Shown here piece by piece: positions 15,672 to 25,069 of a stretch of 64,000 bases of DNA (the first letter of the stretch is position 1; each line of letters starts with the position of its first letter). The notes under the pieces are model-generated. The model saw only the letters and a program-made list of their open reading frames with translations. It did no database searches and was not told the DNA's origin. The position numbers and the translations under genes were made by a program. The DNA comes from CAYJGJ01 sp964367585 (GTDB taxonomy: Bacteria > Bacillota > Clostridia > Peptostreptococcales > Anaerovoracaceae), in the NCBI GenBank assembly GCA_964367585.1, contig CAYIYH010000006.1, forward strand, positions 1 to 64,000, in the 5' to 3' direction.

Positions 15672-18119
15672 ATGAGAAACGAATTTATAAAAATCACAGG
15701 TGCAAGAGAAAACAATCTCAAAAATATATCGGTCGAAATACCAAAATACCAACTTGTTGCTTTGACAGGTGTGTCTGGCAGTGGGAAAAGCAGTTTTGCT
15801 ATGGATATACTTCAAAAAGAATGCCAACGTCAATATTTAGAGTCAATGGGAATGGTTACAGATGGACTTAATAAACCGCATGTTGATAGTATTATTGGAC
15901 TTTCTCCATCTATTTCTGTTGGGCAAAGGGTGCTTTCTAAAAATCCACGTTCAACTGTTGGAACATACACCGAAATACTGACCTATCTTCGTATTTTATA
16001 CGCAAAACTGGGAGAAAGAGTATGCCCAAATTGTATGAACGAAATCCCACCGACTTTTGATGAAAATGAAGAAATTGATTTTACTGACATCTCTTGTCCT
16101 CGCTGCAAAACTAAATTGTCACATCTTAGTATGGCGAGTTTTTCATTTAACAAAACCGAGGGAGCTTGTGCGAAATGTAACGGTATAGGTGTAGTAAAAG
16201 ATGTGGATTTATCTAAACTTATTGATACAACCCTTACTATAAAAGAAGGTGCTATCAAGATTTGGGGAAACAAAACTTTTTGGGAGCATTATTCAAATAC
16301 ATTTGAGGCTTGTGGCAGACATTATGGTTTCACTTTTGATGTTTCAAAACCTGTTAAAGACTATAACGAACTTGAGATGTTGGTACTTCTCGATGGAGTT
16401 GACAGTGAGGAATTTAAAAAGAAGTTTCCAAACATTAAAAAACCAAAAAGAATTATGGACGGTTATGTCGAGGGACTTCGCACCTTTGTCAATAAAAAAG
16501 TGATGGAGTCTGCTACAAAAAAAGTGGCAAATACTGTCATTGCTAATGCTATTGGAAGTACTCTTTGTGATGAGTGTCATGGTACAAGGCTTGGTTTTGA
16601 TGGACGAACTGCAAAGCTTTGTGGAAAAACCATTGTAGAAGTTAGCTCTTTTACAATGTCAAGACTTATAGAGTTTTTGAACTATATACAGAATAGCTTA
16701 TCTCCATCAGCAAAAGAGATTGCGATAGTGGTAATAGGTGATATCCTAAAACGAGTAAATGGCATTGTGAATATTGGACTTGAATATCTTTCAATTGACC
16801 GACCTGTTAGTACACTTTCGGGCGGTGAAAGTCAGCGGATTCGCCTTGCAAATGTTTTAGAAAGTGGACTTACTGGTGTGCTATACATTTTAGACGAGCC
16901 GACCACAGGACTTCATGCAAGGGATACTTTGTTGCTACTACAAGCAATAAAAAAACTGCGTGATTTAGGCAACACAGTTATAGTTATTGAACATGATATG
17001 GATTTTGTAAAACAGTGCGATTATGTCATCGACTTTGGCATAGGTGCAGGCTCTCTTGGTGGTGAAATTGTAGCAAGTGGCACAGTGTCAGAGGTTTCAC
17101 AAAATGGAATTTCTAAAACTGCGAAATATCTGTATGCTGAAAAATCTAAACCAAACGATAAAAAGATAAATATGAGCAGATTTATCGAAGTTAAAAATGC
17201 CACCGCACACAACCTAAAAAATGTATCGGTAAATATTCCTCTCGGTCAACTTGTTTGCTTTGCCGGAGTTTCTGGCAGTGGTAAAAGCAGTCTTCTTTTT
17301 GATGTTATCGAGCGTCGAGCAAATGCGGAAATTGTTCGTGGATTTGACAATATTTCAAATATTGTTAAAATAGATCAGAGCCCTATTGGTAGACAAAGTC
17401 GAAGTAATATAGCAACATATACAGAAGTTTTCACGCTGATTAGAGAGCTATTTTCCTCGCAAACTGAAGCAAAAAAAATAAACCTTAAGCCTGTTGATTT
17501 CTCTTTTAATGTTAAGGGTGGACGTTGTGAAAAATGCGAAGGGCTTGGAGTTATTGCCCTTGATATGCAGTTTTTAGATAATGTTGAGGTTATTTGTCCA
17601 GTTTGCAAAGGGCACAGATTTAAGAAGAAAGTCTTGTCTGTGACATACAATGGCAAAAGTATTTCCGATATTTTAAATATGACCGCACTTGAAAACTTAA
17701 AGTTTTTTGAGGAGAACAGGGAAATTCACAGGAAACTTAGCATTATTAACGAAGTTGGACTTGCATATTTAAAGCTCGGTCAATCCACAACAACTCTTTC
17801 AGGTGGAGAGTGTCAGCGCCTTAAACTATCAAAAGAGCTTGCAAAAGTTAATAGTGGTCACACGTTATATCTATTAGACGAACCGACCACAGGACTTCAC
17901 CCATCGGACAGCGAAAAACTTTTGGCACTACTTCAAAAACTTGTAAGCCAAAATAACTCTGTATTTCTGATTGAGCATAATACAGATATTTTATCAAAAA
18001 GTGACTATATTATAGAACTTGGGCCATTCGGTGGCAATAAAGGTGGAAATATTATAGCTACAGGTACACCTTTTGAAGTTACACTCTCTGACAATAGTGT
18101 AACAGGTAGATATTTATAA
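15672..18119 (+). CDS. Class II UvrA-like ABC ATPase lacking the UvrB-binding domain
   Basis: This 815-residue twin-ABC protein has Walker A at 33-41 (GVSGSGKSS) and again near 532-540, two signatures (LSGGESQRIRLA and LSGGECQRLKLS), two DEPTTGLH Walker B boxes, and zinc-finger CxxC pairs (CPNC, CPRC, CAKC, CEKC, CPVC). UvrA is about 940 residues. Here the roughly 115-residue UvrB-binding domain between CPNC and CPRC is reduced to about 20 residues, as in UvrA2-type proteins, which have been linked to DNA damage and drug tolerance. It is unlikely to be the cell's main UvrA. GGAGG at 15654 is 13 bases before ATG 15672; ATG 15662 is out of frame. Its more frequent GAG and CTT codons hint at transfer, judged by eye. 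Confidence 0.88.
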   Translation: MRNEFIKITGARENNLKNISVEIPKYQLVALTGVSGSGKSSFAMDILQKECQRQYLESMGMVTDGLNKPHVDSIIGLSPSISVGQRVLSKNPRSTVGTYTEILTYLRILYAKLGERVCPNCMNEIPPTFDENEEIDFTDISCPRCKTKLSHLSMASFSFNKTEGACAKCNGIGVVKDVDLSKLIDTTLTIKEGAIKIWGNKTFWEHYSNTFEACGRHYGFTFDVSKPVKDYNELEMLVLLDGVDSEEFKKKFPNIKKPKRIMDGYVEGLRTFVNKKVMESATKKVANTVIANAIGSTLCDECHGTRLGFDGRTAKLCGKTIVEVSSFTMSRLIEFLNYIQNSLSPSAKEIAIVVIGDILKRVNGIVNIGLEYLSIDRPVSTLSGGESQRIRLANVLESGLTGVLYILDEPTTGLHARDTLLLLQAIKKLRDLGNTVIVIEHDMDFVKQCDYVIDFGIGAGSLGGEIVASGTVSEVSQNGISKTAKYLYAEKSKPNDKKINMSRFIEVKNATAHNLKNVSVNIPLGQLVCFAGVSGSGKSSLLFDVIERRANAEIVRGFDNISNIVKIDQSPIGRQSRSNIATYTEVFTLIRELFSSQTEAKKINLKPVDFSFNVKGGRCEKCEGLGVIALDMQFLDNVEVICPVCKGHRFKKKVLSVTYNGKSISDILNMTALENLKFFEENREIHRKLSIINEVGLAYLKLGQSTTTLSGGECQRLKLSKELAKVNSGHTLYLLDEPTTGLHPSDSEKLLALLQKLVSQNNSVFLIEHNTDILSKSDYIIELGPFGGNKGGNIIATGTPFEVTLSDNSVTGRYL

Positions 18120-18175
18120 TTTAATTAATATATAATATTAGCTTTTTTATTTTTTATCAACATCTATAATTTAGT

Positions 18176-18213
18176 AAAAAAAGCTCCACCGATATTATAA
18201 TCGGTGGAGCTTT
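18176..18213. terminator. Bidirectional terminator between uvrA-like gene and fliS
   Basis: GCTCCACCGAT (18183-18193) and ATCGGTGGAGC (18200-18210) form a perfect 11-bp stem with a 6-nt loop. The minus strand follows with T7, so it ends the flagellar transcript after fliS. On the plus strand only TTT follows, giving weaker termination of the uvrA-like gene. Confidence 0.88.
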
Positions 18214-18336
18214 ACCGTATTCATCTTATTTTACCCCCAGTAGTCAGAATATTTCTTTACCGGTAGCCATATTTAGTACGCATTTTTAATTTAATATTAT
18301 GTTTCGCTATTTTACACTGTACATGATGCAATAATG

Positions 18337-18705
18337 TTATGAAACTTGAACCGTTTTGCTAGCAGTGTCGAAAGTGTTTCGTAAATCTTTGATAAGCGGA
18401 ACAAGCTCAGCAATTACATTTGTGTTTCTTCCCGTACGAATCCTCACAAATTCATATTGGAAAAATTCATACAATGAAGATAAATTGTAACTGATTTCAT
18501 AATCAAAATCTAACGTATCGGTTAAATACTTTACAATTTCAGTGCATCTTTGGATAGACGATTCAAACAAATCATAATCTTTTTCGTTGAGTGCGACTTC
18601 ACTTCTAAGTAGTCTCTTAACTATTTCATCATATAATTTTATTAGTAGCTCACTTTTGGTCATAGTTTGAACAGATTGTTGTTTATATTGTTCATATCCT
18701 GTCAT
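18337..18705 (-). CDS. fliS: Flagellar export chaperone FliS
   Basis: This 122-residue all-helical protein has the family opening GYEQYKQQSVQTMTKSELLIKLYDE. FliS binds the C-terminus of flagellin in the cytoplasm and keeps it unpolymerised until export. It directly follows fliD (37 bp gap), the usual pairing, and a strong terminator comes after it. No flagellin gene is present in the window. Confidence 0.95.
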   Translation of the reverse strand: MTGYEQYKQQSVQTMTKSELLIKLYDEIVKRLLRSEVALNEKDYDLFESSIQRCTEIVKYLTDTLDFDYEISYNLSSLYEFFQYEFVRIRTGRNTNVIAELVPLIKDLRNTFDTASKTVQVS

Positions 18706-18742
18706 CGTAAATCACCTAACTTCCGTAAACTATAATACTTTA

Positions 18743-21157
18743 TTACATGCCGCCTGTCAAATTTGACAACAAACTACTTTGCGAATTCATTTGCGAAATT
18801 AGAGTTTCCAATTCGGTAAATTGTGAAATATATCTATCAGTTTCAGATTCTAACATAGCTTCTAATTGCTCTATAGATTCATTCATATCATCAATCTGAT
18901 CTTGGATTGTATTTGAAATAATTGAAGTCGGAGAATGAACGGAACCAGCTCTTTCGACTAAAATTCCCTTAGTCACACCAGTCATTCCAGCATATTTTTC
19001 AATTACATCTTGCATTTTTACTACTAAGCCTTCTTCTACGGTAGAATCCACACTACTTCCGCTATTTGTCATCAGTGTCATTACATTGTTAGGATTTTGC
19101 GATAACGCAGTTTCGAATTTATCTCTATCAAAAATAATCTTTCCATTATCTTCCCAGTTTGTTGAAGTTGATATGCCAATTTCTGAAAATTCTGTTTGTA
19201 ATGAAAGTGGTAACAAGAAGCGCATATCAGAAAGTAGCATTCTTAAATCAGAATCCGCAAAGAGCAATCCCTCTTTTGCCTGCTCTTCCCAATCTGCAAT
19301 CTGATCATCAGACATTTCGGCTCTTTGATCAGGAGTAAGTGGTTGATAATCCCTATCGTATCTAGTGCTAATCTCATTATTTATTAATTCTAAAATCGCA
19401 TTATAGTCATTGATCATAGATTCTACTGCATCAGCAGTAGTATTCGTATCTACACTTGCATCAAAAGTAATCGCATCGGTTGAATTTAATATTATTTCGC
19501 CAGTTGTAGCATCATACTCACCAAATGTATCTTCGAGTGTTATATCTAATCCATCAAATTCTATTGTATTAGATCCTCTTACTAGGTCAATATAACTATC
19601 TCCGCTACCATAACTTACAGTTACTATTGCGTCCTTTCCTTGTTCTATAACGTTATTATCACCATCGATAATAACTCCTGCTGAGCCTCCAAAAAGCGCA
19701 TTAGCAACGTTACCAGATAAATTGATAACTCCACTTGATCCTTGTTCTGTAGTTTTAACCGTAAACTTGTCCATTGTTTCTTGGTAAATTATTTGTATAC
19801 CAAGTTCTTCAATGCCATTAATTGTTTCAATAATTCTATTAATTGAACTATCTTCTGTTAATCCATATTCTTCAGATCTTAGATCGAAAACAGTACCATC
19901 ATTATTACTAATTATCATTTCCGTAGTAAAATCTATCGGAATCAAATCATTTGATAGTAAGCCTGAATCGTGAAAACTAGCAGTCATATTAATTCTATTA
20001 GATTCACCAGCTAAAACCCCGAATAATCCATTTTTCCCAACTAAATCAGAGCCGCCACCGACGAATTTTATCACTGATGACTGATCCGTCGTAAAATTAC
20101 CACTTGCACCCGCTGTTCCAGGTACAGTAGTTTCGAAAGAGAAAGCTCCTCCGTCTAGTCCTACTCTAACTCTGTCTTTGCCAAAAGCATCGTCGAGTTT
20201 AGATTGTAGATCATTTTGAACATCAACTAAAGTCTGCGCATCAGTATATTCATCTAATTTTATACTTTCCGTTGTTCCATTATAATCAAATACTAAAGTA
20301 GCATTACCAAGAAGTTCTGTTAATTTCTTTGTAACAGTTCCCGAGTATTCACTTGTTCCTGCAATGCCACTACTTGTAAGAACCGCACCTGCATCTTCGA
20401 GCTCGTCAAATCCAATATTCTTCAATAATTCATTTGATTCTTTCTTAATTGTTACAGTACTAGAAGCATCAGCACCTTGAACAAATTCCAATTTAGTAGG
20501 GTCAGATGCAGATTTTTGCACTTCAATAAGATCTGAAAGATTTAATGTATCACTAATAGTAATACCTTCAAAGGATTCATTTATCAAGGCAATTGCACTA
20601 TCTATTGTGGAGTAGTCACCTTCTTTCAAAATAACATTTATATCGCGCCCATCTATATCTAATTGCAATGTTTTACCTCTCACAGTATCTACTTCAACTT
20701 CTTGGGCAAGAGTTGATCCTCCGATAGAATTAAAACTGAGAGTACGCTCCGATGCATATCCGCTAGTAGTCATAATTGCATCGGAAGCTAATTGCTTTAT
20801 TCCAAGAATTGATAGATTATGTGCGGTCGCACCAGACCCACTTACACTAATACTATCTGCATTATCGCCTAGAGATGATATTGAATTATACGAATACATA
20901 TTCGATGCAAACAGATTTGTAGTAGAAGAGTATGACATATATTTATTATTAAAATCGTTCATAGATGTCGTTATTGCTCGAATTGCTTCCTGCGTCCACT
21001 CTTCCAATTCTAGTTTTTGATTTAAACTGTCTATTTTGCTTTGAGTACCATACGTCATTTGCTCGATCAAGGTATCTCTATCTAGTCCGCTAGCTAATCC
21101 GCCGTATCCTCTTATATCGTTTACGGTACTACTGCTTAATCCGCTTATTGTTGACAT
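18743..21157 (-). CDS. fliD: Flagellar filament cap protein FliD
   Basis: This 804-residue hook-associated protein 2 caps the growing filament and guides flagellin assembly. The N-terminal part has the family pattern GLASGLDRDTLIEQMTYG (about 20-37), and the C-terminal coiled coil (about 745-795, QDQIDDMNESIEQLEAMLE) is typical. It is longer than most FliD (450-700), with extra beta-rich Ser/Gly/Asp sequence in the middle that would form the surface-exposed, variable part of the cap. GAGG stands before the ATG. A sigma-28-like promoter lies about 110 bp upstream. It is exported by the flagellar apparatus without a cleaved signal. Confidence 0.93.
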   Translation of the reverse strand: MSTISGLSSSTVNDIRGYGGLASGLDRDTLIEQMTYGTQSKIDSLNQKLELEEWTQEAIRAITTSMNDFNNKYMSYSSTTNLFASNMYSYNSISSLGDNADSISVSGSGATAHNLSILGIKQLASDAIMTTSGYASERTLSFNSIGGSTLAQEVEVDTVRGKTLQLDIDGRDINVILKEGDYSTIDSAIALINESFEGITISDTLNLSDLIEVQKSASDPTKLEFVQGADASSTVTIKKESNELLKNIGFDELEDAGAVLTSSGIAGTSEYSGTVTKKLTELLGNATLVFDYNGTTESIKLDEYTDAQTLVDVQNDLQSKLDDAFGKDRVRVGLDGGAFSFETTVPGTAGASGNFTTDQSSVIKFVGGGSDLVGKNGLFGVLAGESNRINMTASFHDSGLLSNDLIPIDFTTEMIISNNDGTVFDLRSEEYGLTEDSSINRIIETINGIEELGIQIIYQETMDKFTVKTTEQGSSGVINLSGNVANALFGGSAGVIIDGDNNVIEQGKDAIVTVSYGSGDSYIDLVRGSNTIEFDGLDITLEDTFGEYDATTGEIILNSTDAITFDASVDTNTTADAVESMINDYNAILELINNEISTRYDRDYQPLTPDQRAEMSDDQIADWEEQAKEGLLFADSDLRMLLSDMRFLLPLSLQTEFSEIGISTSTNWEDNGKIIFDRDKFETALSQNPNNVMTLMTNSGSSVDSTVEEGLVVKMQDVIEKYAGMTGVTKGILVERAGSVHSPTSIISNTIQDQIDDMNESIEQLEAMLESETDRYISQFTELETLISQMNSQSSLLSNLTGGM

Positions 21158-21267
21158 TATATATTCCTCACTTTCATGAATTTCAATGTAAATTTATATA
21201 CTTCCTATTATAGTAATCTATCAATGTATGAATAATAGATAAACTAATATAAATATCTCTATAATAG

Positions 21268-21293
21268 ATATCGACAAAAAAATAAAAATATTA
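21268..21293 (-). promoter_or_regulatory. Sigma-28 (SigD)-type promoter of fliD-fliS
   Basis: On the minus strand TAAT (21290-21293) is followed after 15 bp by TCGATAT (21268-21274), close to the sigma-28 pattern TAAA-N15-CCGATAT. The gene for this sigma factor is 5 kb upstream in the same block, and fliD is a known type of late target. Confidence 0.65.
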
Positions 21294-21339
21294 AGTTTTT
21301 TTTTGATATTTCCAACAAGTTTCAATAAGTTTTCACTAA

Positions 21340-21372
21340 AAATAGCCTTTACAATACGATGGTTGAAAAGGC
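21340..21372 (-). terminator. Terminator upstream of fliD
   Basis: GCCTTT-A-CAA (21345-21354) pairs with TTG-A-AAAGGC (21363-21372) with one A.A mismatch and an 8-nt loop. The minus strand continues TATTTTT. It would end the comFB-side transcript before the fliD promoter. Confidence 0.65.
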
Positions 21373-21426
21373 TCGGTGATAAAACTATTAATACAAGTGA
21401 AAAGATATCAAAATTAAATGCCTTAT

Positions 21427-21475
21427 ATAAATAACCCGTACTCCGTGCAATCTATTATTTAGAGGGGTTATTTAT
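21427..21475. terminator. Long-loop inverted repeat after the ComFB-domain gene
   Basis: ATAAATAACCC (21427-21437) and GGGTTATTTAT (21465-21475) are a perfect 11-bp inverted repeat around a 27-nt loop. The arms and neighbouring AGAGGGG match the element at 11371-11446, so this is a repeated structure in the genome. Confidence 0.5.
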
Positions 21476-21521
21476 CGTTCTATCCGCTCTTGCTACGCAA
21501 GATGGTAGATTTATATTAGTC

Positions 21522-22091
21522 TTACTTATGCTTTGGTGATTGTTTAACTTTTTGGGCAGCCCTCATAAGTTCTACAGTAATTCTACTCGAAAACTTGCTT
21601 CTGTAATAGTTTTTGAGCGGTGAAATGGCATGTGGCTCTACGACGACATATTTTGCAGGCAATGCAGATAATGCCAAGGCTTCTATGTCCGCAGCACATC
21701 TCTCACAAGTACAAATGTCCATGCTTTCAACGTATTCGGGGATTAACTCAAGTACAAGTGATTGCATCATGTTTTGAACAACAAAATCTGGTTCGATGTT
21801 TTCATTAGAATCATTACTCACCTTTTGATCAGTAGCAACCTCTCCAGTATTATCATTTGTTTTTTGTTCTTCCGTTTTCATTTGTGAAATCTCCGTTTCC
21901 AATGCTTCATTTATTGTCTTGACCACATCCTCGTCAAGACTAGTATTTTTAACTATTGTAACATCTTGATTATCTTTTTTATTTTCAGCTCCAAGCTGTG
22001 ATTGATTCGTGCTGTCGGCATCAGAACTTTCATCGGTTCCAGCCATTATTAGATTTAGGACTCTATCCGTTTTACTTGATTTTTTCGCCAT
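21522..22091 (-). CDS. ComFB-domain protein
   Basis: This 189-residue protein has a polar, disordered N-terminal half (about 1-100, rich in Asp, Ser, Asn and Gln) and a C-terminal ComFB-like domain. The signature is DICTCERCAADIEALALSALPAKYVV, with a CxCxxC group and the conserved ALALSxLPxKY stretch. ComFB domains occur with competence and motility genes, and some bind cyclic dinucleotides, which is family knowledge and not visible here. GGAG precedes the ATG. It follows the ParA-like gene by 39 bp and ends the chemotaxis transcript before two terminators. Confidence 0.75.
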   Translation of the reverse strand: MAKKSSKTDRVLNLIMAGTDESSDADSTNQSQLGAENKKDNQDVTIVKNTSLDEDVVKTINEALETEISQMKTEEQKTNDNTGEVATDQKVSNDSNENIEPDFVVQNMMQSLVLELIPEYVESMDICTCERCAADIEALALSALPAKYVVVEPHAISPLKNYYRSKFSSRITVELMRAAQKVKQSPKHK

Positions 22092-22130
22092 TTTATGTCT
22101 CCGATCATTTATGTATATTATATATTTTTG

Positions 22131-22892
22131 TTAGATTTTATTCATTACCTCTGTAATGAAATCTCTATAGTCCACCGCAACTTTTGAATGTGGTGAGTAA
22201 TCTATTACACTTTGACCATGGGCAGGGGATTCCGCAACGGCAATCCCTGTCCTGATTTTCGATTTAAAAATCACGGTTCCAATTTGGCTCGCAACTGATG
22301 AAGCAAGTTCTTCTATTTCTCTTGATAAATTGGTTCTTGCATTGTACCTTGTTAACAATATTCCCAATATTTTCAAGTTGGGATTCAAACTCGCCCTGAC
22401 AGCTTCTATTGTGTCTTTAATTTGAGAAACTCCTACTAGACTGAGTATTTCAGCCGCCATAGGAATAATGAGATAATCGGCAGAAACATAACTATTCACA
22501 GTCAATATATTCAATGCAGGAGGCGTATCGATAAGGATGTAATCATATTCGTCTTTAATAGGAGCCAATGCTTTTTGTAGTAATTTTTGACGCTCTTCAC
22601 CTTTGAGAGTAGTCTCTGCTTCACTAAGTGAAATATTGGAGGTCAAAACATCTCCATAAGTATCTGTAGTTTTTATTGCATCTTTAATATTAACACTTCC
22701 CTTAAGAACTTCGTATATGCCTTGTCCATCTTCTATATTAAACCCCAAATGAAATCCTAAATTCCCCTGCGGATCTAAATCAATCGACAATACCTTTTTG
22801 TTAGATTTTATGAATCCAGCAACCAACGCTGTAGTCGTAGTAGTTTTTCCTACACCACCTTTTTGATTCGTAAGTGCTATTATTACAGCCAT
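22131..22892 (-). CDS. ParA/Soj family ATPase
   Basis: This 253-residue deviant Walker ATPase carries the P-loop KGGVGKTT (11-18) with the signature first lysine, the second DLDPQGN (39-45) and IDTPP (about 121-125). It resembles ParA/Soj more than FlhG or MinD, since no C-terminal membrane helix is seen. No parB or origin-type sequence is nearby. Lying among cheV, cheD and cheC, it may place chemoreceptor arrays or flagella, as ParA-like proteins do in some polar-flagellated bacteria; that role is inferred. Chromosome partition is the alternative. Confidence 0.85.
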   Translation of the reverse strand: MAVIIALTNQKGGVGKTTTTTALVAGFIKSNKKVLSIDLDPQGNLGFHLGFNIEDGQGIYEVLKGSVNIKDAIKTTDTYGDVLTSNISLSEAETTLKGEERQKLLQKALAPIKDEYDYILIDTPPALNILTVNSYVSADYLIIPMAAEILSLVGVSQIKDTIEAVRASLNPNLKILGILLTRYNARTNLSREIEELASSVASQIGTVIFKSKIRTGIAVAESPAHGQSVIDYSPHSKVAVDYRDFITEVMNKI

Positions 22893-22963
22893 CCTTAACT
22901 CCCGGTATATTATAATTAATCATCTAAATGAGTATGAAATATACCTTTTCCTTTCCACTTTTT

Positions 22964-23875
22964 CTATTGTTCCCATTTCTTTTGTAGTATTTGAATTATA
23001 TTAATTAAATTTACAATTTCGGGTTTAGACAACTGTGCATCGGCACCTAGTTCTCTTCCCTTTATTTCCATTTGCTCCGACATAATAGATGAAAAAATTA
23101 AAATAGGAATCTTATTGAATTTACTACTGTTTCGCACTAGTTTTATCAAGCGATGCCCGTCCATTTGGGGCATTTCTAAGTCAGTTATAATAAGATTCGC
23201 ATCTTCTCGCAACGAATTTGAATCTATTGTATTGAGATGCTCCCAAAGTTCTTTTCCATTATTGAATCGAATAAAATTCTTATAGTCCGCTTTAACAAGT
23301 GCTTGAGTAATCAATGACGCGAGAAGTTCGGAATCTTCGGCTATTAAAATTCTATATTTGTGTCGATCTGCATCAATTACTTCCTCTACCGCATCTACAT
23401 CAAGAGCTACCGTCTTTTCAATATCCGCAACAATTTTTTCGAAATCTAAAATTACGATTAATTCTCCATTACACTCCGCGATCCCTGTAGCAAGACCATC
23501 TTGTCCATTTGCCAATGTAGAATCAAGTTTCTTCACATTTTCCCATGACATTCGCTCTATTCCAAGTACAGAATGAACCCTAAATGCGATGTCTACCTTA
23601 TTAAAATGTGTTATTATCAGCAAATGTTTCTCTTCTATCGGATGGGATTCATTTGTAAGGTATAGAGGTAAATCTACAATTGTGATCATTTTATCTCTAG
23701 GTTTAAAAACTCCTTCTACAACTGTATGAGAGCCTGGAACAGCCTTGGCTCTATCAGATAACATTATCTCTTTAACTTTTGCGACGTTTATTCCATATAC
23801 TTCGTCACAAATCGTAAACTTCATTATCTCAATTTCGTTCGTGCCAGTTTCCATCAGTATTTCAGCTCTTTTCAT
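22964..23875 (-). CDS. cheV: Chemotaxis coupling protein CheV
   Basis: This 303-residue fusion has a CheW-like domain (about 10-155, coupling receptors to CheA) and a receiver domain (about 175-300) with ILIAEDSE and phospho-acceptor Asp232 in IITDLEMPQMDG. The conserved receiver Ser and Lys follow (ILIFSS and LSKPE). CheV couples receptors to the kinase and helps adaptation. AAGG stands before the ATG. The gene sits between cheD (90 bp upstream) and the parA-like gene, on the same strand. Confidence 0.93.
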   Translation of the reverse strand: MKRAEILMETGTNEIEIMKFTICDEVYGINVAKVKEIMLSDRAKAVPGSHTVVEGVFKPRDKMITIVDLPLYLTNESHPIEEKHLLIITHFNKVDIAFRVHSVLGIERMSWENVKKLDSTLANGQDGLATGIAECNGELIVILDFEKIVADIEKTVALDVDAVEEVIDADRHKYRILIAEDSELLASLITQALVKADYKNFIRFNNGKELWEHLNTIDSNSLREDANLIITDLEMPQMDGHRLIKLVRNSSKFNKIPILIFSSIMSEQMEIKGRELGADAQLSKPEIVNLINIIQILQKKWEQ

Positions 23876-23965
23876 ATCATAAACCTTTCTGTTTCCCTAT
23901 AGTTTCAGTCAATATAAATTTGTAATTGAGTTAAACTACTATATGAATTTAAAGTATCGCGCAGA

Positions 23966-24451
23966 TTATAGTCTGGAGTTACCTTTTCCGGCTGAACGGA
24001 TAAGAACTTCTCCCGTTGCAACATCTACAATCATTGTCCTTGCATGTTCACCGCCTGTTTCGGAAGAAGATATATTTATTCCCTCTTTGCGTAATATTTC
24101 TTTTGTCTTCTCGACATTCCTATCACCTATAGAACCCATCAAAGTAGAAGCTGAAATACTAAACATCTTGGCGCCACCTGCAATTTTGCATATATACCTA
24201 GATTTAAAACCACCTTGCGCTGCCATCATTTTTAGTGTCTCCGGAATTGCGGTATCCGCAAACTTAAAGCTACCAGTGCCTTTACTATTGGCAGGTGCTT
24301 CTGGCAATAGTACATGTATCAATGCAGTTATCTTCGTTATAGGATCATGAAGAGAAATTCCAACACATGAACCTAAGGCATATGTGATTATCTTCCCATC
24401 ATTTTTTTTCATTTTCATGTCAGCAATCTGAACAACTAAATCGTCAGCCAT
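23966..24451 (-). CDS. cheD: Chemoreceptor glutamine deamidase CheD
   Basis: This 161-residue enzyme deamidates receptor glutamines and, in B. subtilis-type systems, works with CheC in adaptation. The catalytic Cys29 (ALGSCVGISLHD) and His46 (ALIHVLLPE) are present. Its ATG overlaps the last base of the cheC stop codon, so the two are translationally coupled and made in balance, as expected for a CheC-CheD complex. Confidence 0.95.
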   Translation of the reverse strand: MADDLVVQIADMKMKKNDGKIITYALGSCVGISLHDPITKITALIHVLLPEAPANSKGTGSFKFADTAIPETLKMMAAQGGFKSRYICKIAGGAKMFSISASTLMGSIGDRNVEKTKEILRKEGINISSSETGGEHARTMIVDVATGEVLIRSAGKGNSRL

Positions 24452-25065
24452 TATTCTATTCCTAGCTTTTTCATGATTGCATCTAGAGATTCCATATTCG
24501 GAACCATGATAACATTCATATCGTGATATTGATCTTCAATGTTACATCTTCCTGAGACAAGCATAAGGGAGTCCACATCAAAACCAACTTCGGCAAGTGG
24601 AACATTCATAATTCCACCAATCATATCTATCGCAGAGACAGGAACCGATAGTTCTATATCAAATTCTGTCATTGCGCTCATTGCATTTACATATGATGAT
24701 ATTAAAATATTTCCGACTTCTGTAATAATAGAATAATCCATTTCATCAAGGTCTGAATACTTCGTGATATTTTTTTCTGTAATGGTTTTTATGATTGTAT
24801 CGATCGAATTAAGATGTAATATCACAAGTATAATTCCATTAACATTACCCGACATTTTTGACAATATCGCCATAACTTCGTCTTCTGGAAATCCGAGTGA
24901 CGTAGCGACTTCTTGCAAGGGCAAAATCCTTACTTCGGGCGGAATCATTTCGATCTTGGTATTTAGAAGCGCAGATAAGGCTGTCGAAGCATTGCCTGTG
25001 CCAATACTTCCAATTTCTCGCATCAAATCCTTGCCCATTTCTGTAGTTTCTTCGTAATTATTCAT
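24451..25065 (-). CDS. cheC: CheY-P phosphatase CheC
   Basis: This 204-residue CheC dephosphorylates CheY-P and binds CheD. The family has two copies of the active-site pattern (D/S)xxxExxN. The second is intact here (SIITEVGN, about residues 100-107). The first reads DLMREIGS (13-20), with Ser in place of Asn, so one site may be weak. A GAGAGGA site precedes the ATG. It follows the flagellar hook-basal body gene by 4 bp. Confidence 0.93.
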   Translation of the reverse strand: MNNYEETTEMGKDLMREIGSIGTGNASTALSALLNTKIEMIPPEVRILPLQEVATSLGFPEDEVMAILSKMSGNVNGIILVILHLNSIDTIIKTITEKNITKYSDLDEMDYSIITEVGNILISSYVNAMSAMTEFDIELSVPVSAIDMIGGIMNVPLAEVGFDVDSLMLVSGRCNIEDQYHDMNVIMVPNMESLDAIMKKLGIE

Positions 25066-25069
25066 TTTT

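Larger units (their letters stand above)
21158..21521. other. Intergenic region upstream of fliD
   Basis: These 364 bases hold no gene I can support. They contain the sigma-28-like promoter of fliD, a hairpin terminator (21340-21372) and a long-loop inverted repeat (21427-21475), both placed to stop the transcript of the ComFB-domain gene. Confidence 0.7.

Noticed and set aside
15662..15871. Upstream ATG close to GGAGG before the UvrA-like gene
   Set aside because: It has better spacing to GGAGG but its frame differs from the UvrA-like protein and ends after 69 unrelated residues. ATG 15672 gives the proper N-terminus.
22131..22892. Plasmid or chromosome partition locus at the ParA-like gene
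   Set aside because: No parB, no parS-like dyads and no replication gene nearby; flagellar and chemotaxis genes on both sides make a cell-positioning role more likely.
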